Source of the DNA: an uncultured Prevotellaceae bacterium | GTDB lineage: Bacteria > Bacteroidota > Bacteroidia > Bacteroidales > Bacteroidaceae | Reading direction: 5' to 3' | Assembly (NCBI GenBank): GCA_900319225.1 | Contig: ONNV01000006.1 | Coordinates: forward strand, 62,001-126,000 | Length of the DNA: 64,000 nt | Shown: in pieces, positions 32,212-38,894 of the stretch | Position numbering within the stretch: the stretch's first letter is position 1 | Layout of the letters: each line of letters opens with the position of its first letter | Notes under the pieces: generated by a model | The model's database searches: none | Told to the model about the DNA's origin: nothing | What the model saw: only the letters and a program-made list of their open reading frames with translations | Made by a program: the position numbers and the translations under genes

Positions 32212-32376
32212 TTAACCGAGCAAGACACTCAAGAACGATGCCGGGAGTAACACGTTAGGGAGCGAACGTGCATCGGCAAAGAACGGCGCGATTTCATCGG
32301 CCCTGTACCCTGCAATTCCGCAGCCTATGGGTGTGACCAGGAAGGTGAGTTCCGGGTGCTGTCGGGGGTTATTCGG
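32212..32376 (-). pseudogene. C-terminal fragment of an A1S_2505-like phage-associated protein
   Basis: A minus-strand frame of 54 codons reads HPELTFLVTPIGCGIAGYRA followed by DEIAPFFADA and NVLLPASFLSVL, the well-conserved C-terminus of the A1S_2505-type family (TxIGCGIAGF--EIAPLF). The family assignment is from memory. The N-terminal two-thirds is missing; upstream is the TGA at the end of the Fic gene. It is a gene remnant without a start codon. Confidence 0.55.
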
Positions 32377-32380
32377 TCAT

Positions 32381-33424
32381 TCATATTATTTCCCAATAGC
32401 CGTTGCGCTTTCCGTTCTTGCGCACAAGGAATCCTTTTTCCTGCAAACTGATTGTGATTCTCTTTACCGTTGCCAAAGACTTTCCTATAACCTCCTTTAA
32501 TTCATCCTGTGTTATTTTAGGATTATCGGTCACAGCCTTAAGTATGGCCAGTTCCTCAATAGAACATTTCAAAGTATCAAATTGAGACTTTAGAGACTCA
32601 ATGTTGACACTTTGGGATGAAATATGCATCTCTCGGTTTGAAAGCTTGTAGTTCTCACCCAATATGAGATTGCCAAAAAAGCGCATTAGATACTGGTCAG
32701 TAGCAGCAATTCCTTTAGAAAGGTCATTATAATTGGCACGGACCAACGCATTACGGAAATACCAGGAATGCTCCTTAAACAAATCATTGTCTATCTTAAA
32801 GCCAAAGCTACGAAGGTACTTTATGGTAAAGACAGCAATTGTACGGGTATTTCCCTCTCCGAACGCGTGTATCTGCCATATTCCTGAAATAAACTTGGCT
32901 ATATGGCGAACGGCATCCAGCGAGCTTACGCCTTGATATGAAAAAGCCCGTTCCTGGGCAAAATCATAATCAAGAGTTTGACGGATCATATATGCATCAG
33001 AATAAAGCACAGTCGCTCCATCCAGGATCCATTCATCTTTGCTGATGTTATAATCACGAATCTTACCGGCGAATTTATACACGCCCTTAAACAGACGCTT
33101 GTGTATGCTGATAAGATAATCCGGAGAGAATGTGAATGTATTTTCTGATAATATGGACGTGATTGCAGCCGATACCTTGTCAGCCTCTTCCGTGCGATGT
33201 TCTACCTGCTCTCGCGATGTCTTGGACTTGTAATAGCTGTCAATAAGGGAGCGTACGTCATCAATGGTGATGTCTCCCTCAATATGACGCTGAGCCGTTT
33301 CCATAAGATATTGAGACGGCTTGAGGCCATCTACATCCTGCAAACCGATAGCCGTCTGCCATATAAGAGCCTTCTCTGCCTGTGCCGGCTCTCCCTGTTT
33401 TATATATCTGTCAAAATCGCTCAT
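32381..33424 (-). CDS. Fic family protein with C-terminal winged helix
   Basis: The 347-residue protein has a Fic domain with the active loop HAFGEGNTRT (about 190-199), a variant of HPFxxGNGR in which the catalytic His, acidic residue and Asn are kept but the second Gly is Thr. Fic enzymes transfer AMP or related groups to protein hydroxyls. The C-terminal 70 residues (LAILKAVTDNPKITQDELKE ... GFLVRKNG) form a winged helix. The start at 33424 is chosen because the longer frame to 33607 reads through a palindrome and the promoter; a TATCTTTA box lies at 33436-33443. Target is unknown. Confidence 0.88.
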   Translation of the reverse strand: MSDFDRYIKQGEPAQAEKALIWQTAIGLQDVDGLKPSQYLMETAQRHIEGDITIDDVRSLIDSYYKSKTSREQVEHRTEEADKVSAAITSILSENTFTFSPDYLISIHKRLFKGVYKFAGKIRDYNISKDEWILDGATVLYSDAYMIRQTLDYDFAQERAFSYQGVSSLDAVRHIAKFISGIWQIHAFGEGNTRTIAVFTIKYLRSFGFKIDNDLFKEHSWYFRNALVRANYNDLSKGIAATDQYLMRFFGNLILGENYKLSNREMHISSQSVNIESLKSQFDTLKCSIEELAILKAVTDNPKITQDELKEVIGKSLATVKRITISLQEKGFLVRKNGKRNGYWEII

Positions 33425-33471
33425 ATTTCTAATTGTAAAGATAGCAAATTCCGGCCAATAAAACAAATGTG

Positions 33472-33502
33472 TGTGAAAAAGGGGACTGTCCCCTTTTCCA
33501 CA
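33472..33502. repeat. REP-like palindrome, family A, copy 4
   Basis: A 31-bp palindrome with 15-nt arms has one mismatch. It lies between the divergent Fic and methyltransferase genes, upstream of both promoters. Confidence 0.88.
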
Positions 33503-33534
33503 TTTTTTGCAACCCGGTTGCGCGGGCATCGGCC

Positions 33535-33542
33535 TAATTTTG
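33535..33542 (+). promoter_or_regulatory. -7 promoter box of the methyltransferase gene
   Basis: TAATTTTG matches TAnnTTTG and lies 27 nt before the ATG at 33570. Confidence 0.55.
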
Positions 33543-33569
33543 CTGCCAGAATAAACAATTGGAATGATT

Positions 33570-34232
33570 ATGGCAGACAAAATCAAAAAATCGTACAAGT
33601 TCAGCAAGAAGTTTTATGACGATGCGCTCACGCAGAGCAAATGGTGGAGCCGGTTGTATTTCAGGCTGCTTTGGGGCGGCACCAACGACAACGAGATTGC
33701 GCGCAGGGTGCTTGATTGGATCCCCGATGACTTTGACGGCAAGCTGCTCGACGTACCCGTGGGTACCGCTGTCTTTACGGCCGATAAATACAAGCGCATG
33801 ACAAAGGCGCAGATAACAGGTCTGGATTACAGCACGGATATGCTGGAGCGGGCTCAGGAGCGGTTGAGCGAGGCCGGAATCAGTAACGTAAAGCTGATGC
33901 AGGGTGACGTTGGCACCCTACCCTTTGACGACGGCACGTTTGATACTGTGCTCTGCATGAACGGCCTGCACGTATTCCCCGACAAGAGCCGGGCATATGC
34001 CGAGATAAGGCGCACCCTTAAGAAAGGCGGCGAGCTGCTGGCCTGCTTCTACATTGCCGGTCAGCTCAAGCGCGCCGATTGGCTGGCCAGGACCGTCATG
34101 GCCCGCATGGGATGGTTCACACCGCCATTTGACACGGCCGATGACGTTCGCCGCCGCCTGGCTCCCTACTACGACATCCAGGAATTATTCACCGACGGCG
34201 CCATGCTCTACTTCCGCGCCAGAAAAATGTGA
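33570..34232 (+). CDS. Class I SAM-dependent methyltransferase
   Basis: The 220-residue protein has a UbiE-like Rossmann methyltransferase fold: motif I LLDVPVGTAVFTADK (about 49-63, with Pro-Val-Gly-Thr in place of Gly-x-Gly), the acidic GLDYST, LMQGDVGTLPFDDGTFD (motif II/III) and LKKGGELLACFYI. The substrate cannot be told. The start at 33570 is preferred over 33564 (MIM-), though both are possible. The stop codon TGA lies inside the left arm of a family A palindrome, so the palindrome has set the C-terminus (RARKM). Confidence 0.85.
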   Translation: MADKIKKSYKFSKKFYDDALTQSKWWSRLYFRLLWGGTNDNEIARRVLDWIPDDFDGKLLDVPVGTAVFTADKYKRMTKAQITGLDYSTDMLERAQERLSEAGISNVKLMQGDVGTLPFDDGTFDTVLCMNGLHVFPDKSRAYAEIRRTLKKGGELLACFYIAGQLKRADWLARTVMARMGWFTPPFDTADDVRRRLAPYYDIQELFTDGAMLYFRARKM

Positions 34233-34262
34233 AAAAGGGGACTGTCCCCTTTTCCACATTTT
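34224..34262. repeat. REP-like palindrome, family A, copy 5
   Basis: A 39-bp palindrome with 19-nt arms and one mismatch contains the methyltransferase stop codon. It ends 2 nt before the next gene's promoter box. Confidence 0.88.
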
Positions 34263-34263
34263 G

Positions 34264-34271
34264 TACTTTTG
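34264..34271 (+). promoter_or_regulatory. -7 promoter box of the flavodoxin-domain gene
   Basis: TACTTTTG matches TAnnTTTG. It ends 8 nt before the ATG at 34280, directly after a palindrome. Confidence 0.6.
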
Positions 34272-34279
34272 CAAAAGAT

Positions 34280-34801
34280 ATGAAGCAGATCATTATATAC
34301 GCAAGCCTGCACGGGGCCGCCAAACGTTACGCCGAGCGGCTGGCTCAGATTACGGGCATCGAGGCCAGGAACTTCAAGGAAGTCAAGGACATAGCGCAGT
34401 TTGAGCGCATCATTTACGTGGGCGCCATCTACGCCGGCGGAGTCATGGGCCTTAAGAAGATGGCTCAAGGCTTCAGGGCCGGTCAGGAGGTGATCATCGC
34501 CACTGTCGGCATGACCGATCCCACTGACCCCGTATTCGTGAGCAACATCCGTGGCGCCATCCGTCAGTTGGTATCGGCCGATATCTGTAACGACGACAGA
34601 ATATTCCACCTGCGTGGCGCCATCGACTACGCCAAGCTGGGCCTGGGACATAGAATCCTGATGAGATTGATGTACTCCCAAGCCATTAAGACTCCCGATG
34701 ACAAACTGACCGCCGAATCCAAAGCCATCAAGGAAACCTACGGCCAGGCTATCGACTTTGTAAACTTTGATACCCTGAAGCCTGTGCTTGAAACACTCTG
34801 A
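34280..34801 (+). CDS. Flavodoxin-domain protein (HemG-like)
   Basis: The 173-residue FMN-binding protein is related to menaquinone-dependent protoporphyrinogen oxidase-type flavodoxins. It shows IIIYASLHGAAKRYAERLAQ (phosphate loop region), FERIIYVGAIYAGGVMGLKK and ATVGMTDPTD. The family moves electrons at the membrane or, as HemG, oxidises protoporphyrinogen. No heme genes are visible nearby, so the role is open. The longer frame from 34229 reads through a palindrome (GTVPFST) and is rejected. It ends beside a 33-bp-arm hairpin shared with the convergent protease gene. Confidence 0.82.
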   Translation: MKQIIIYASLHGAAKRYAERLAQITGIEARNFKEVKDIAQFERIIYVGAIYAGGVMGLKKMAQGFRAGQEVIIATVGMTDPTDPVFVSNIRGAIRQLVSADICNDDRIFHLRGAIDYAKLGLGHRILMRLMYSQAIKTPDDKLTAESKAIKETYGQAIDFVNFDTLKPVLETL

Positions 34802-34879
34802 AGGGAGCCAAAGGGGACGGTTCTATTTGGCCCCAATTTCAAAACCGGGGCCAAATAGAACCGTCCCCTTTGGCTCCCT
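34802..34879. repeat. REP-like long hairpin, family B, copy 1
   Basis: Perfect 33-nt arms (AGGGAGCCAAAGGGGACGG ... TTTGGCCCC) surround a 12-nt loop. The element fills the space between convergent genes and probably ends transcription from both sides. Related elements are at 36654 and 38719. Confidence 0.9.
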
Positions 34880-34888
34880 CTGATACCT

Positions 34889-35851
34889 TTATTTGTTTTT
34901 GAGGATAATCAGCTGTTTGTTGCGGGTAGAGAGCAGGAAGGGTTGCTTTCCTATCACTTTCAGGCCCAACACTCCCACCAGACTCTGTTTCTCACCCCTG
35001 TCCACATACATTGAAGGGGGAGCGAGTACAGTCTTAACAAAGCGGAACTTCTTATCGCCGATCTTTATTGTTGTTCGTCCCACTTTGGGGTGTTTACCTC
35101 CAACTTTGTTGACCGATGGACGAGTAAGGAATGGTTTGGCCTCTTCGGGCACTATGCATGGTTCCGCTCCTGTATCCAGGGCCAAACGGTATTGACGAGT
35201 CTTGAATCGGCTCCGAACCTGCGTTTCTACAAAAACCACATGGCTGGCTTCTTCCACCTGAACAGGAATGGTTGTCACTACTTTGAAAAACCTGGAGAGA
35301 ATACTATCTGTCTTATCAGGATGTATCAATAGAACGGACTTTCCTTTCCAATCAAACATTATGTCATAATTGACCCACTGAGCCATTCCAAAGACGCCAT
35401 GAGTACCACTGGTACCGCCGTAACCCAAATCCAGCAACGGCGCCATAACCGGCCCGGTCTCCAGTTCTCCGATCTTGATGTTGTCAATCCTGGCTATACC
35501 ATAAGACTCGTTTATCTTACCATGTGACTCAAATCCCAACAACTTACTCAGGCTGTCTCCTGGAGCAGCAGGGGCAAACTGAGAGTGGAGCAATGTCTGG
35601 GAACAGCCGGTATCAAACATGAAACGATACATGTTATTCCCGATACGCACCCTCACGAATGGCTGATACTCCAGCAGGCCTCTTTCAAGGCCAAGATGAA
35701 CTACATCGGGCCCATCAAAAACAGTGGTGAGCATGTCATACATGATGGAATCATTGACATCAGTCAGTCTTATTATGCCGTTCTGTGCACCAACCGGCAG
35801 TGTTAGTAACGCTAATGCAAACGATAGGATTACGGACTTGAAAGGTTTCAT
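34889..35851 (-). CDS. Retropepsin-like aspartic protease, secreted
   Basis: The 320-residue exported protein has a signal peptide (residues 1-22) and two aspartic-protease half domains, each with a DTG active-site motif: MFDTGCSQTLL (Asp80) and LALDTGAEPC (Asp226). A Gly-rich flap-like segment (LDLGYGGTSGTHGVFGMAQW) lies between. Two DTG motifs in one chain mean the active site could form without dimerisation. Its target is unknown. It starts 11 nt after the PIN toxin gene on the same strand and may be read from the toxin-antitoxin promoter. Confidence 0.85.
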   Translation of the reverse strand: MKPFKSVILSFALALLTLPVGAQNGIIRLTDVNDSIMYDMLTTVFDGPDVVHLGLERGLLEYQPFVRVRIGNNMYRFMFDTGCSQTLLHSQFAPAAPGDSLSKLLGFESHGKINESYGIARIDNIKIGELETGPVMAPLLDLGYGGTSGTHGVFGMAQWVNYDIMFDWKGKSVLLIHPDKTDSILSRFFKVVTTIPVQVEEASHVVFVETQVRSRFKTRQYRLALDTGAEPCIVPEEAKPFLTRPSVNKVGGKHPKVGRTTIKIGDKKFRFVKTVLAPPSMYVDRGEKQSLVGVLGLKVIGKQPFLLSTRNKQLIILKNK

Positions 35852-35862
35852 ATTTTTCCACT

Positions 35863-36276
35863 TTATTGTGTAATGTATTCTGATAAAATAGCAATCATTT
35901 CCGCGGGAGTCACCACAATTGGAGTTTTTGGAAAATGTTTAAGATTACCTGTTATAACATAAGCATCTTCTTTTGATAAAGCAACCTCATAGAATACGGC
36001 ATCATCAGAATCCGGAAATTCAAAATTGCTCGGTATCCGTGACGCCAAAAGCCCTTTTTGTCTTATAGAACTAATATAAAGATTCACTTTCTCTTCCGAG
36101 AAATGGAATGCCGGTCTGTTAAGTACCATCTCATATTCATTGATAATCTCTTCATTGTAAAGAGGGATTATCTGTCCATTCAAAAAAGCTTCAATAACCT
36201 GGACTGTGGCGGTATCGGATTTACTGGTCAACAAGGCTGAAACAAGGACATTCGTATCAATTACTGCATATATCAT
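35863..36276 (-). CDS. PIN-domain toxin
   Basis: The 137-residue PIN-domain ribonuclease of a type II toxin-antitoxin pair begins IYAVIDTNVLVSALL (Asp7 metal ligand). Acidic residues in NEEIINEYEMVL and FPDSDDAVFYEVAL complete the metal site, and AYVITGNLKHFPKT is the conserved C-terminal strand. It belongs to the putative toxin, PIN family (COG1569-like) group. It follows the RelB-like antitoxin by 3 nt. All catalytic acids are present. Confidence 0.88.
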   Translation of the reverse strand: MIYAVIDTNVLVSALLTSKSDTATVQVIEAFLNGQIIPLYNEEIINEYEMVLNRPAFHFSEEKVNLYISSIRQKGLLASRIPSNFEFPDSDDAVFYEVALSKEDAYVITGNLKHFPKTPIVVTPAEMIAILSEYITQ

Positions 36277-36279
36277 GGG

Positions 36280-36576
36280 TTACAGTTTTTTTCTTTCTGC
36301 TCTTGCTTTATTGATTTCTTGATTAATCTCTTCAAGTGTCATATCCTGTATTCCATTCTTTCTGGCCTCATCACGCAAGGCGTAGAATGCAGCCAGCCCA
36401 TCAATAGGTTCTACCTTGGGAGCCTTAATCTCAAAAGGAATACTTCTTGTCATAACCACAGCGTTAGCAAATATATTCATAGCCGTATTGGAGCTCATGC
36501 CAAACTCACTGCAGAGTTTGTCAAACGTCTGTTTTAATTGTGAGTCCATCCTCACTGTCATTGATACCTGAGCCAT
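36280..36576 (-). CDS. RelB/DinJ-type antitoxin
   Basis: The 98-residue protein has a ribbon-helix-helix N-terminus typical of RelB/DinJ (AQVSMTVRMDSQLKQTFDKL) and MSSNTAMNIFANAVV, then a C-terminal toxin-binding tail (MTLEEINQEINKARAERKK). The antitoxin neutralises the PIN protein encoded next to it and represses their shared promoter. The pairing of RelB with PIN rather than RelE is a known mixed type. The TATCTTTG box and inverted TTACGTCA sites lie just upstream. Confidence 0.88.
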   Translation of the reverse strand: MAQVSMTVRMDSQLKQTFDKLCSEFGMSSNTAMNIFANAVVMTRSIPFEIKAPKVEPIDGLAAFYALRDEARKNGIQDMTLEEINQEINKARAERKKL

Positions 36577-36589
36577 AATTAAATTAGTT

Positions 36590-36641
36590 TTACGTCACAA
36601 AGATATAATATTTCAATCATTATGACATCACATTGACGTAA
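36590..36641 (-). promoter_or_regulatory. Promoter and operator of the toxin-antitoxin operon
   Basis: TTACGTCA (36590-36597) and TGACGTAA (36634-36641) form a perfect 8-bp inverted repeat, with a third related site TGACATCA at 36623-36630. The -7 box TATCTTTG (36598-36605, minus) touches the first site. This is a fitting arrangement for autorepression by the ribbon-helix-helix antitoxin. Confidence 0.6.
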
Positions 36642-36653
36642 TATTATTCAGAG

Positions 36654-36740
36654 GGGCCAAATAGAAGGTTTAGCTCGACGAAGTCCGCTCGGCTCCGAAG
36701 GAGACGCTTGGCTTGTCCAAGAACCGTCCCCTTTGGCTCC
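36654..36740. repeat. Family B element split by an insertion
   Basis: GGGGCCAAATAGAA (36654-36667) and CCGTCCCCTTTGGCTCC (36724-36740) are the two parts of one family B arm. They are separated by 56 bp that include a copy of the dispersed CGCTCGGCTCCGAAGGAGACGCTT repeat. AGAA occurs on both sides of the insert, as a short target duplication would. Confidence 0.7.
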
Positions 36741-36745
36741 TTTTT

Positions 36746-37189
36746 TTATTCGATTTCGCTGGCATTCATGCTGTAATCGGATTTGAATTCGCTCTTCTTA
36801 GTGAAAACCATACCAAGAAAGCCTATGCTAACCCTGTCACGTCCGTTAGTCTCATCCACAAAGTATCCTACATTGAAAATGCCATAGTTCTTTACTACAA
36901 GAATCAAGTCAATGGCTGGTTCAACCATATCGATAAGTGATTGCGCCACGTCATTCAGGTGTTGACTATCCTCATCGGGCATGACCTCCTTAAAGATTGC
37001 CTTATATTCGCTTCTCAACGTTTTAACCTGTTTCTGTAACATTTCACTCATTATTTTCACTATCGAGTCACAGTGATGCTGTCTACTGGGACATGTGGCG
37101 ATAAGAATACCCAAAACCACAGCTACAATAATTGATACTTTCCAGATTCTTTTAAGGGAAAAGTTCTTAGTCTCAAGATTTTCAGTCAT
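36746..37189 (-). CDS. Small membrane-anchored protein, DUF4359-like
   Basis: The 147-residue protein has one N-terminal membrane helix (about 14-32, WKVSIIVAVVLGILIATCPS) and a soluble domain ending in NYGIFNVGYFVDETNGRDRV...IGFLGMVFTKK. That pattern resembles DUF4359-type proteins of Bacteroidales. It is probably anchored in the inner membrane with the domain outside the cytosol. Function is unknown. A TATCTTTG box lies at 37238-37245. Confidence 0.65.
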   Translation of the reverse strand: MTENLETKNFSLKRIWKVSIIVAVVLGILIATCPSRQHHCDSIVKIMSEMLQKQVKTLRSEYKAIFKEVMPDEDSQHLNDVAQSLIDMVEPAIDLILVVKNYGIFNVGYFVDETNGRDRVSIGFLGMVFTKKSEFKSDYSMNASEIE

Positions 37190-37257
37190 AATGCAAACAA
37201 ATATTTAGTAAAACATGTAATATGCAAACACCGGACACAAAGATAGTAAAATAATGG

Positions 37258-37326
37258 TTACACTTCAAAATCCAGGCAGCTTCGCTGGACGGTGTAGGGG
37301 CGGACTTTTGTGTCGGCCACGGCTAA
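37258..37326 (-). pseudogene. Duplicated 3' tail of the Dabb gene
   Basis: The minus strand reads AVADTKVRPYTVQRSCLDFE then V and TAA, the same residues as the C-terminus of the Dabb protein at 38412-38717, with several synonymous DNA differences. The fragment has no start. Its first two-thirds is read in another frame as the C-terminus of the membrane protein at 37265-37711. It marks a past duplication or recombination. Confidence 0.8.
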
Positions 37327-37711
37327 GAGAGGAGCCAAAGGCTGATTCGACCGCACCCAGGATGAAGAATATGTTGCTTAGGGCCACGAACCCCCAGATG
37401 TACCATTCCAGAACTATCCAAAGCATGAGTATAATGCCGCAAGCGAGTGCCATCTGATAGGCTCTGCGGTGGTTCTTAAAGAGCATTACCGCTGCCACTA
37501 TCTGTGTGATGCCGTTCACGGCCAGGAGCACAAAGCCTGAGGGGATGAAATTGCGGAAAAAGATATCGGGCCAGGGCATTTTGGCACGGAGCAGTTCAAG
37601 CATGGGTTCCCCGCCCCAGCTTGCGCCGGTTGGATCCACCCACATCATTACAGCTCCGGCAATTGCGCCTACTGCAATAAAGATTGTCAGTATTTTAAGT
37701 AAGGCTTTCAT
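37265..37711 (-). CDS. Four-helix membrane protein with a replaced C-terminus
   Basis: The 148-residue protein has four predicted membrane helices (about 4-22, 53-76, 82-100, 104-122) with the pattern of small DoxX-like or unassigned integral proteins. After AVESAFGSS the last 22 residues (LSRGRHKSPPLHRPAKLPGF) come from an out-of-frame reading of a duplicated Dabb gene tail. The natural C-terminus has therefore been lost. The ATG at 37711 is favoured over 37723 because the TACCTTTG box (37721-37728) lies between them. Confidence 0.65.
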   Translation of the reverse strand: MKALLKILTIFIAVGAIAGAVMMWVDPTGASWGGEPMLELLRAKMPWPDIFFRNFIPSGFVLLAVNGITQIVAAVMLFKNHRRAYQMALACGIILMLWIVLEWYIWGFVALSNIFFILGAVESAFGSSLSRGRHKSPPLHRPAKLPGF

Positions 37712-37750
37712 ATCGGTATACAAAGGTAAGGGATGTCATCAATAAATGAG

Positions 37751-37758
37751 TATTTTTG
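37751..37758 (+). promoter_or_regulatory. -7 promoter box of the flavoprotein-Dabb operon
   Basis: TATTTTTG matches TAnnTTTG and lies 67 nt before the ATG. A family A palindrome (37772-37810) therefore lies within the predicted 5' leader of the mRNA. Confidence 0.55.
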
Positions 37759-37771
37759 CATGTGGAAAAGG

Positions 37772-37810
37772 AAAATGTGGAAAAGGGGACTGTCCCCAAT
37801 TCCACATTTT
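37772..37810. repeat. REP-like palindrome, family A, copy 6, in a 5' leader
   Basis: A 39-bp palindrome with 19-nt arms and two mismatches lies between the -7 box at 37751 and the ATG at 37826. In RNA it would form a strong hairpin ending 15 nt before the start codon. A partial extra copy (TGTGGAAAAGG) precedes it at 37761. Confidence 0.85.
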
Positions 37811-37825
37811 ACATCAGGTTAGACT

Positions 37826-38398
37826 ATGAACATACTAATCATAAACGGAAGCCCCCGTAAGAAGGGCCTGGTATCACAGATGCTGGATATAATGCGCTGT
37901 GAGGCCGAGAACCGCGGTGACCGCGTGGAGACCGTGTTCACTAATGACCTCAACGTAAAGCCCTGCATAGGCTGTATGGTATGCCGCAGCAAGAACCAGT
38001 GCGTACTTGGTGAGGATGATTCACAACGTGTGATAAAGCTTTTGCAGCAGGCCGATGCCGTCATAATGGGCGCACCCTGTTACTGGGGCAACATTCCGGG
38101 CCAGATGAAACTGTTGTTTGACCGTATGGTATACGGCATGATGCGCGACACGCCACGTTTCCCGGAGCCGCTCCTAAAGGGCAAGAAATGCATTCTGCTG
38201 AGCACCTGCACCACTCCATGGCCCTGGAACGTATGGTTCAAGCAGTCTCGCGGTGCCATTCGCGCCATGCGTGAGATATGCCGATACGCGGGTTTCAAGA
38301 TTGTCATGACCATAGACCGCGGCGGTACAGTCATGCATCCGCAACTGACCGATAAAGACAAGGCCAAGTGCCGCAAAGCAATTTCGCTAATTAAATAA
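37826..38398 (+). CDS. Flavodoxin-family NAD(P)H-dependent oxidoreductase
   Basis: The 190-residue flavoprotein of the iron-sulfur-flavoprotein/NADPH-FMN-reductase group opens with ILIINGSPRKKGLVSQML (FMN phosphate loop). It has CIGCMVCRSKNQC (about 48-60), the Cys pattern of the family, and GAPCYWGNIPGQMKLLFDR (flavin ring loop). It probably carries electrons to a quinone, nitro compound or iron-sulfur partner. It is the first gene of a two-gene unit with the Dabb protein (13-nt gap). Confidence 0.87.
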   Translation: MNILIINGSPRKKGLVSQMLDIMRCEAENRGDRVETVFTNDLNVKPCIGCMVCRSKNQCVLGEDDSQRVIKLLQQADAVIMGAPCYWGNIPGQMKLLFDRMVYGMMRDTPRFPEPLLKGKKCILLSTCTTPWPWNVWFKQSRGAIRAMREICRYAGFKIVMTIDRGGTVMHPQLTDKDKAKCRKAISLIK

Positions 38399-38411
38399 AA
38401 CACAATAGATT

Positions 38412-38717
38412 ATGGTGAAGCACATTATTCTCTGGACATTGAATCCGGAGTTATCGGAACAGGAGAAAAAAGCCGTTAAGGCAGGTATCAAGGAGGGTCT
38501 TGAGGGACTGGTTGGAAAGGTTCCCGGACTGATTGACGTGAAGGTGCAGATTGACGGCCGTCTGGATTCATCAAACGCCGATGTCATGTTGGACAGCACC
38601 CTGGAGAGCTATGACGCCCTCAAGGCCTATGCCAAGCATCCCGCCCACGTAGCCGTTGCCGACACCAAAGTCCGCCCCTACACAGTCCAGCGCAGCTGTC
38701 TGGATTTCGAGGTGTGA
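38412..38717 (+). CDS. Dabb-family (stress-responsive A/B barrel) protein
   Basis: The 101-residue dimeric alpha/beta-barrel protein shows MVKHIILWTLNPELSEQEKK, VPGLIDVKVQIDG, SYDALKAYAKHPAHV and a C-terminal RPYTVQRSCLDFE strand. The family fold is known, but the substrate of most members is not. A second copy of its last 22 codons lies on the opposite strand at 37258-37326. A family B hairpin begins 2 nt after the stop. Confidence 0.88.
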   Translation: MVKHIILWTLNPELSEQEKKAVKAGIKEGLEGLVGKVPGLIDVKVQIDGRLDSSNADVMLDSTLESYDALKAYAKHPAHVAVADTKVRPYTVQRSCLDFEV

Positions 38718-38718
38718 A

Positions 38719-38798
38719 AAAGGAGCCAAAGGGGACGGTTCTATTTGGCCCCATCTTCAAAAAAGGGGCCAAATAGAACCGTCCCCTTTGGCTCCTTT
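38719..38798. repeat. REP-like long hairpin, family B, copy 2
   Basis: Perfect 34-nt arms (AAAGGAGCCAAAGGGGACGG ... TTTGGCCCC) surround a 12-nt loop. It follows the Dabb stop and probably acts as its terminator. Confidence 0.9.
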
Positions 38799-38855
38799 CC
38801 CACTTAAAAAACGTTAACACACACGTACGCGCGGAGTAAAAAGGTGTCAATTCTG

Positions 38856-38863
38856 TAAATTTG
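38856..38863 (+). promoter_or_regulatory. -7 promoter box of the RND efflux operon
   Basis: TAAATTTG matches TAnnTTTG and lies 31 nt before the ATG at 38895. Confidence 0.6.
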
Positions 38864-38894
38864 TGGTTCTAATAAGAAACCACTTCAATTCAAC

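Noticed and set aside
34229-34279. N-terminal extension containing KKGTVPFST on the flavodoxin-domain gene (similar extensions near 10754, 30734 and 33498)
   Set aside because: These residues are just the family A palindrome read as codons. The promoter box lies after them, so they are not translated.
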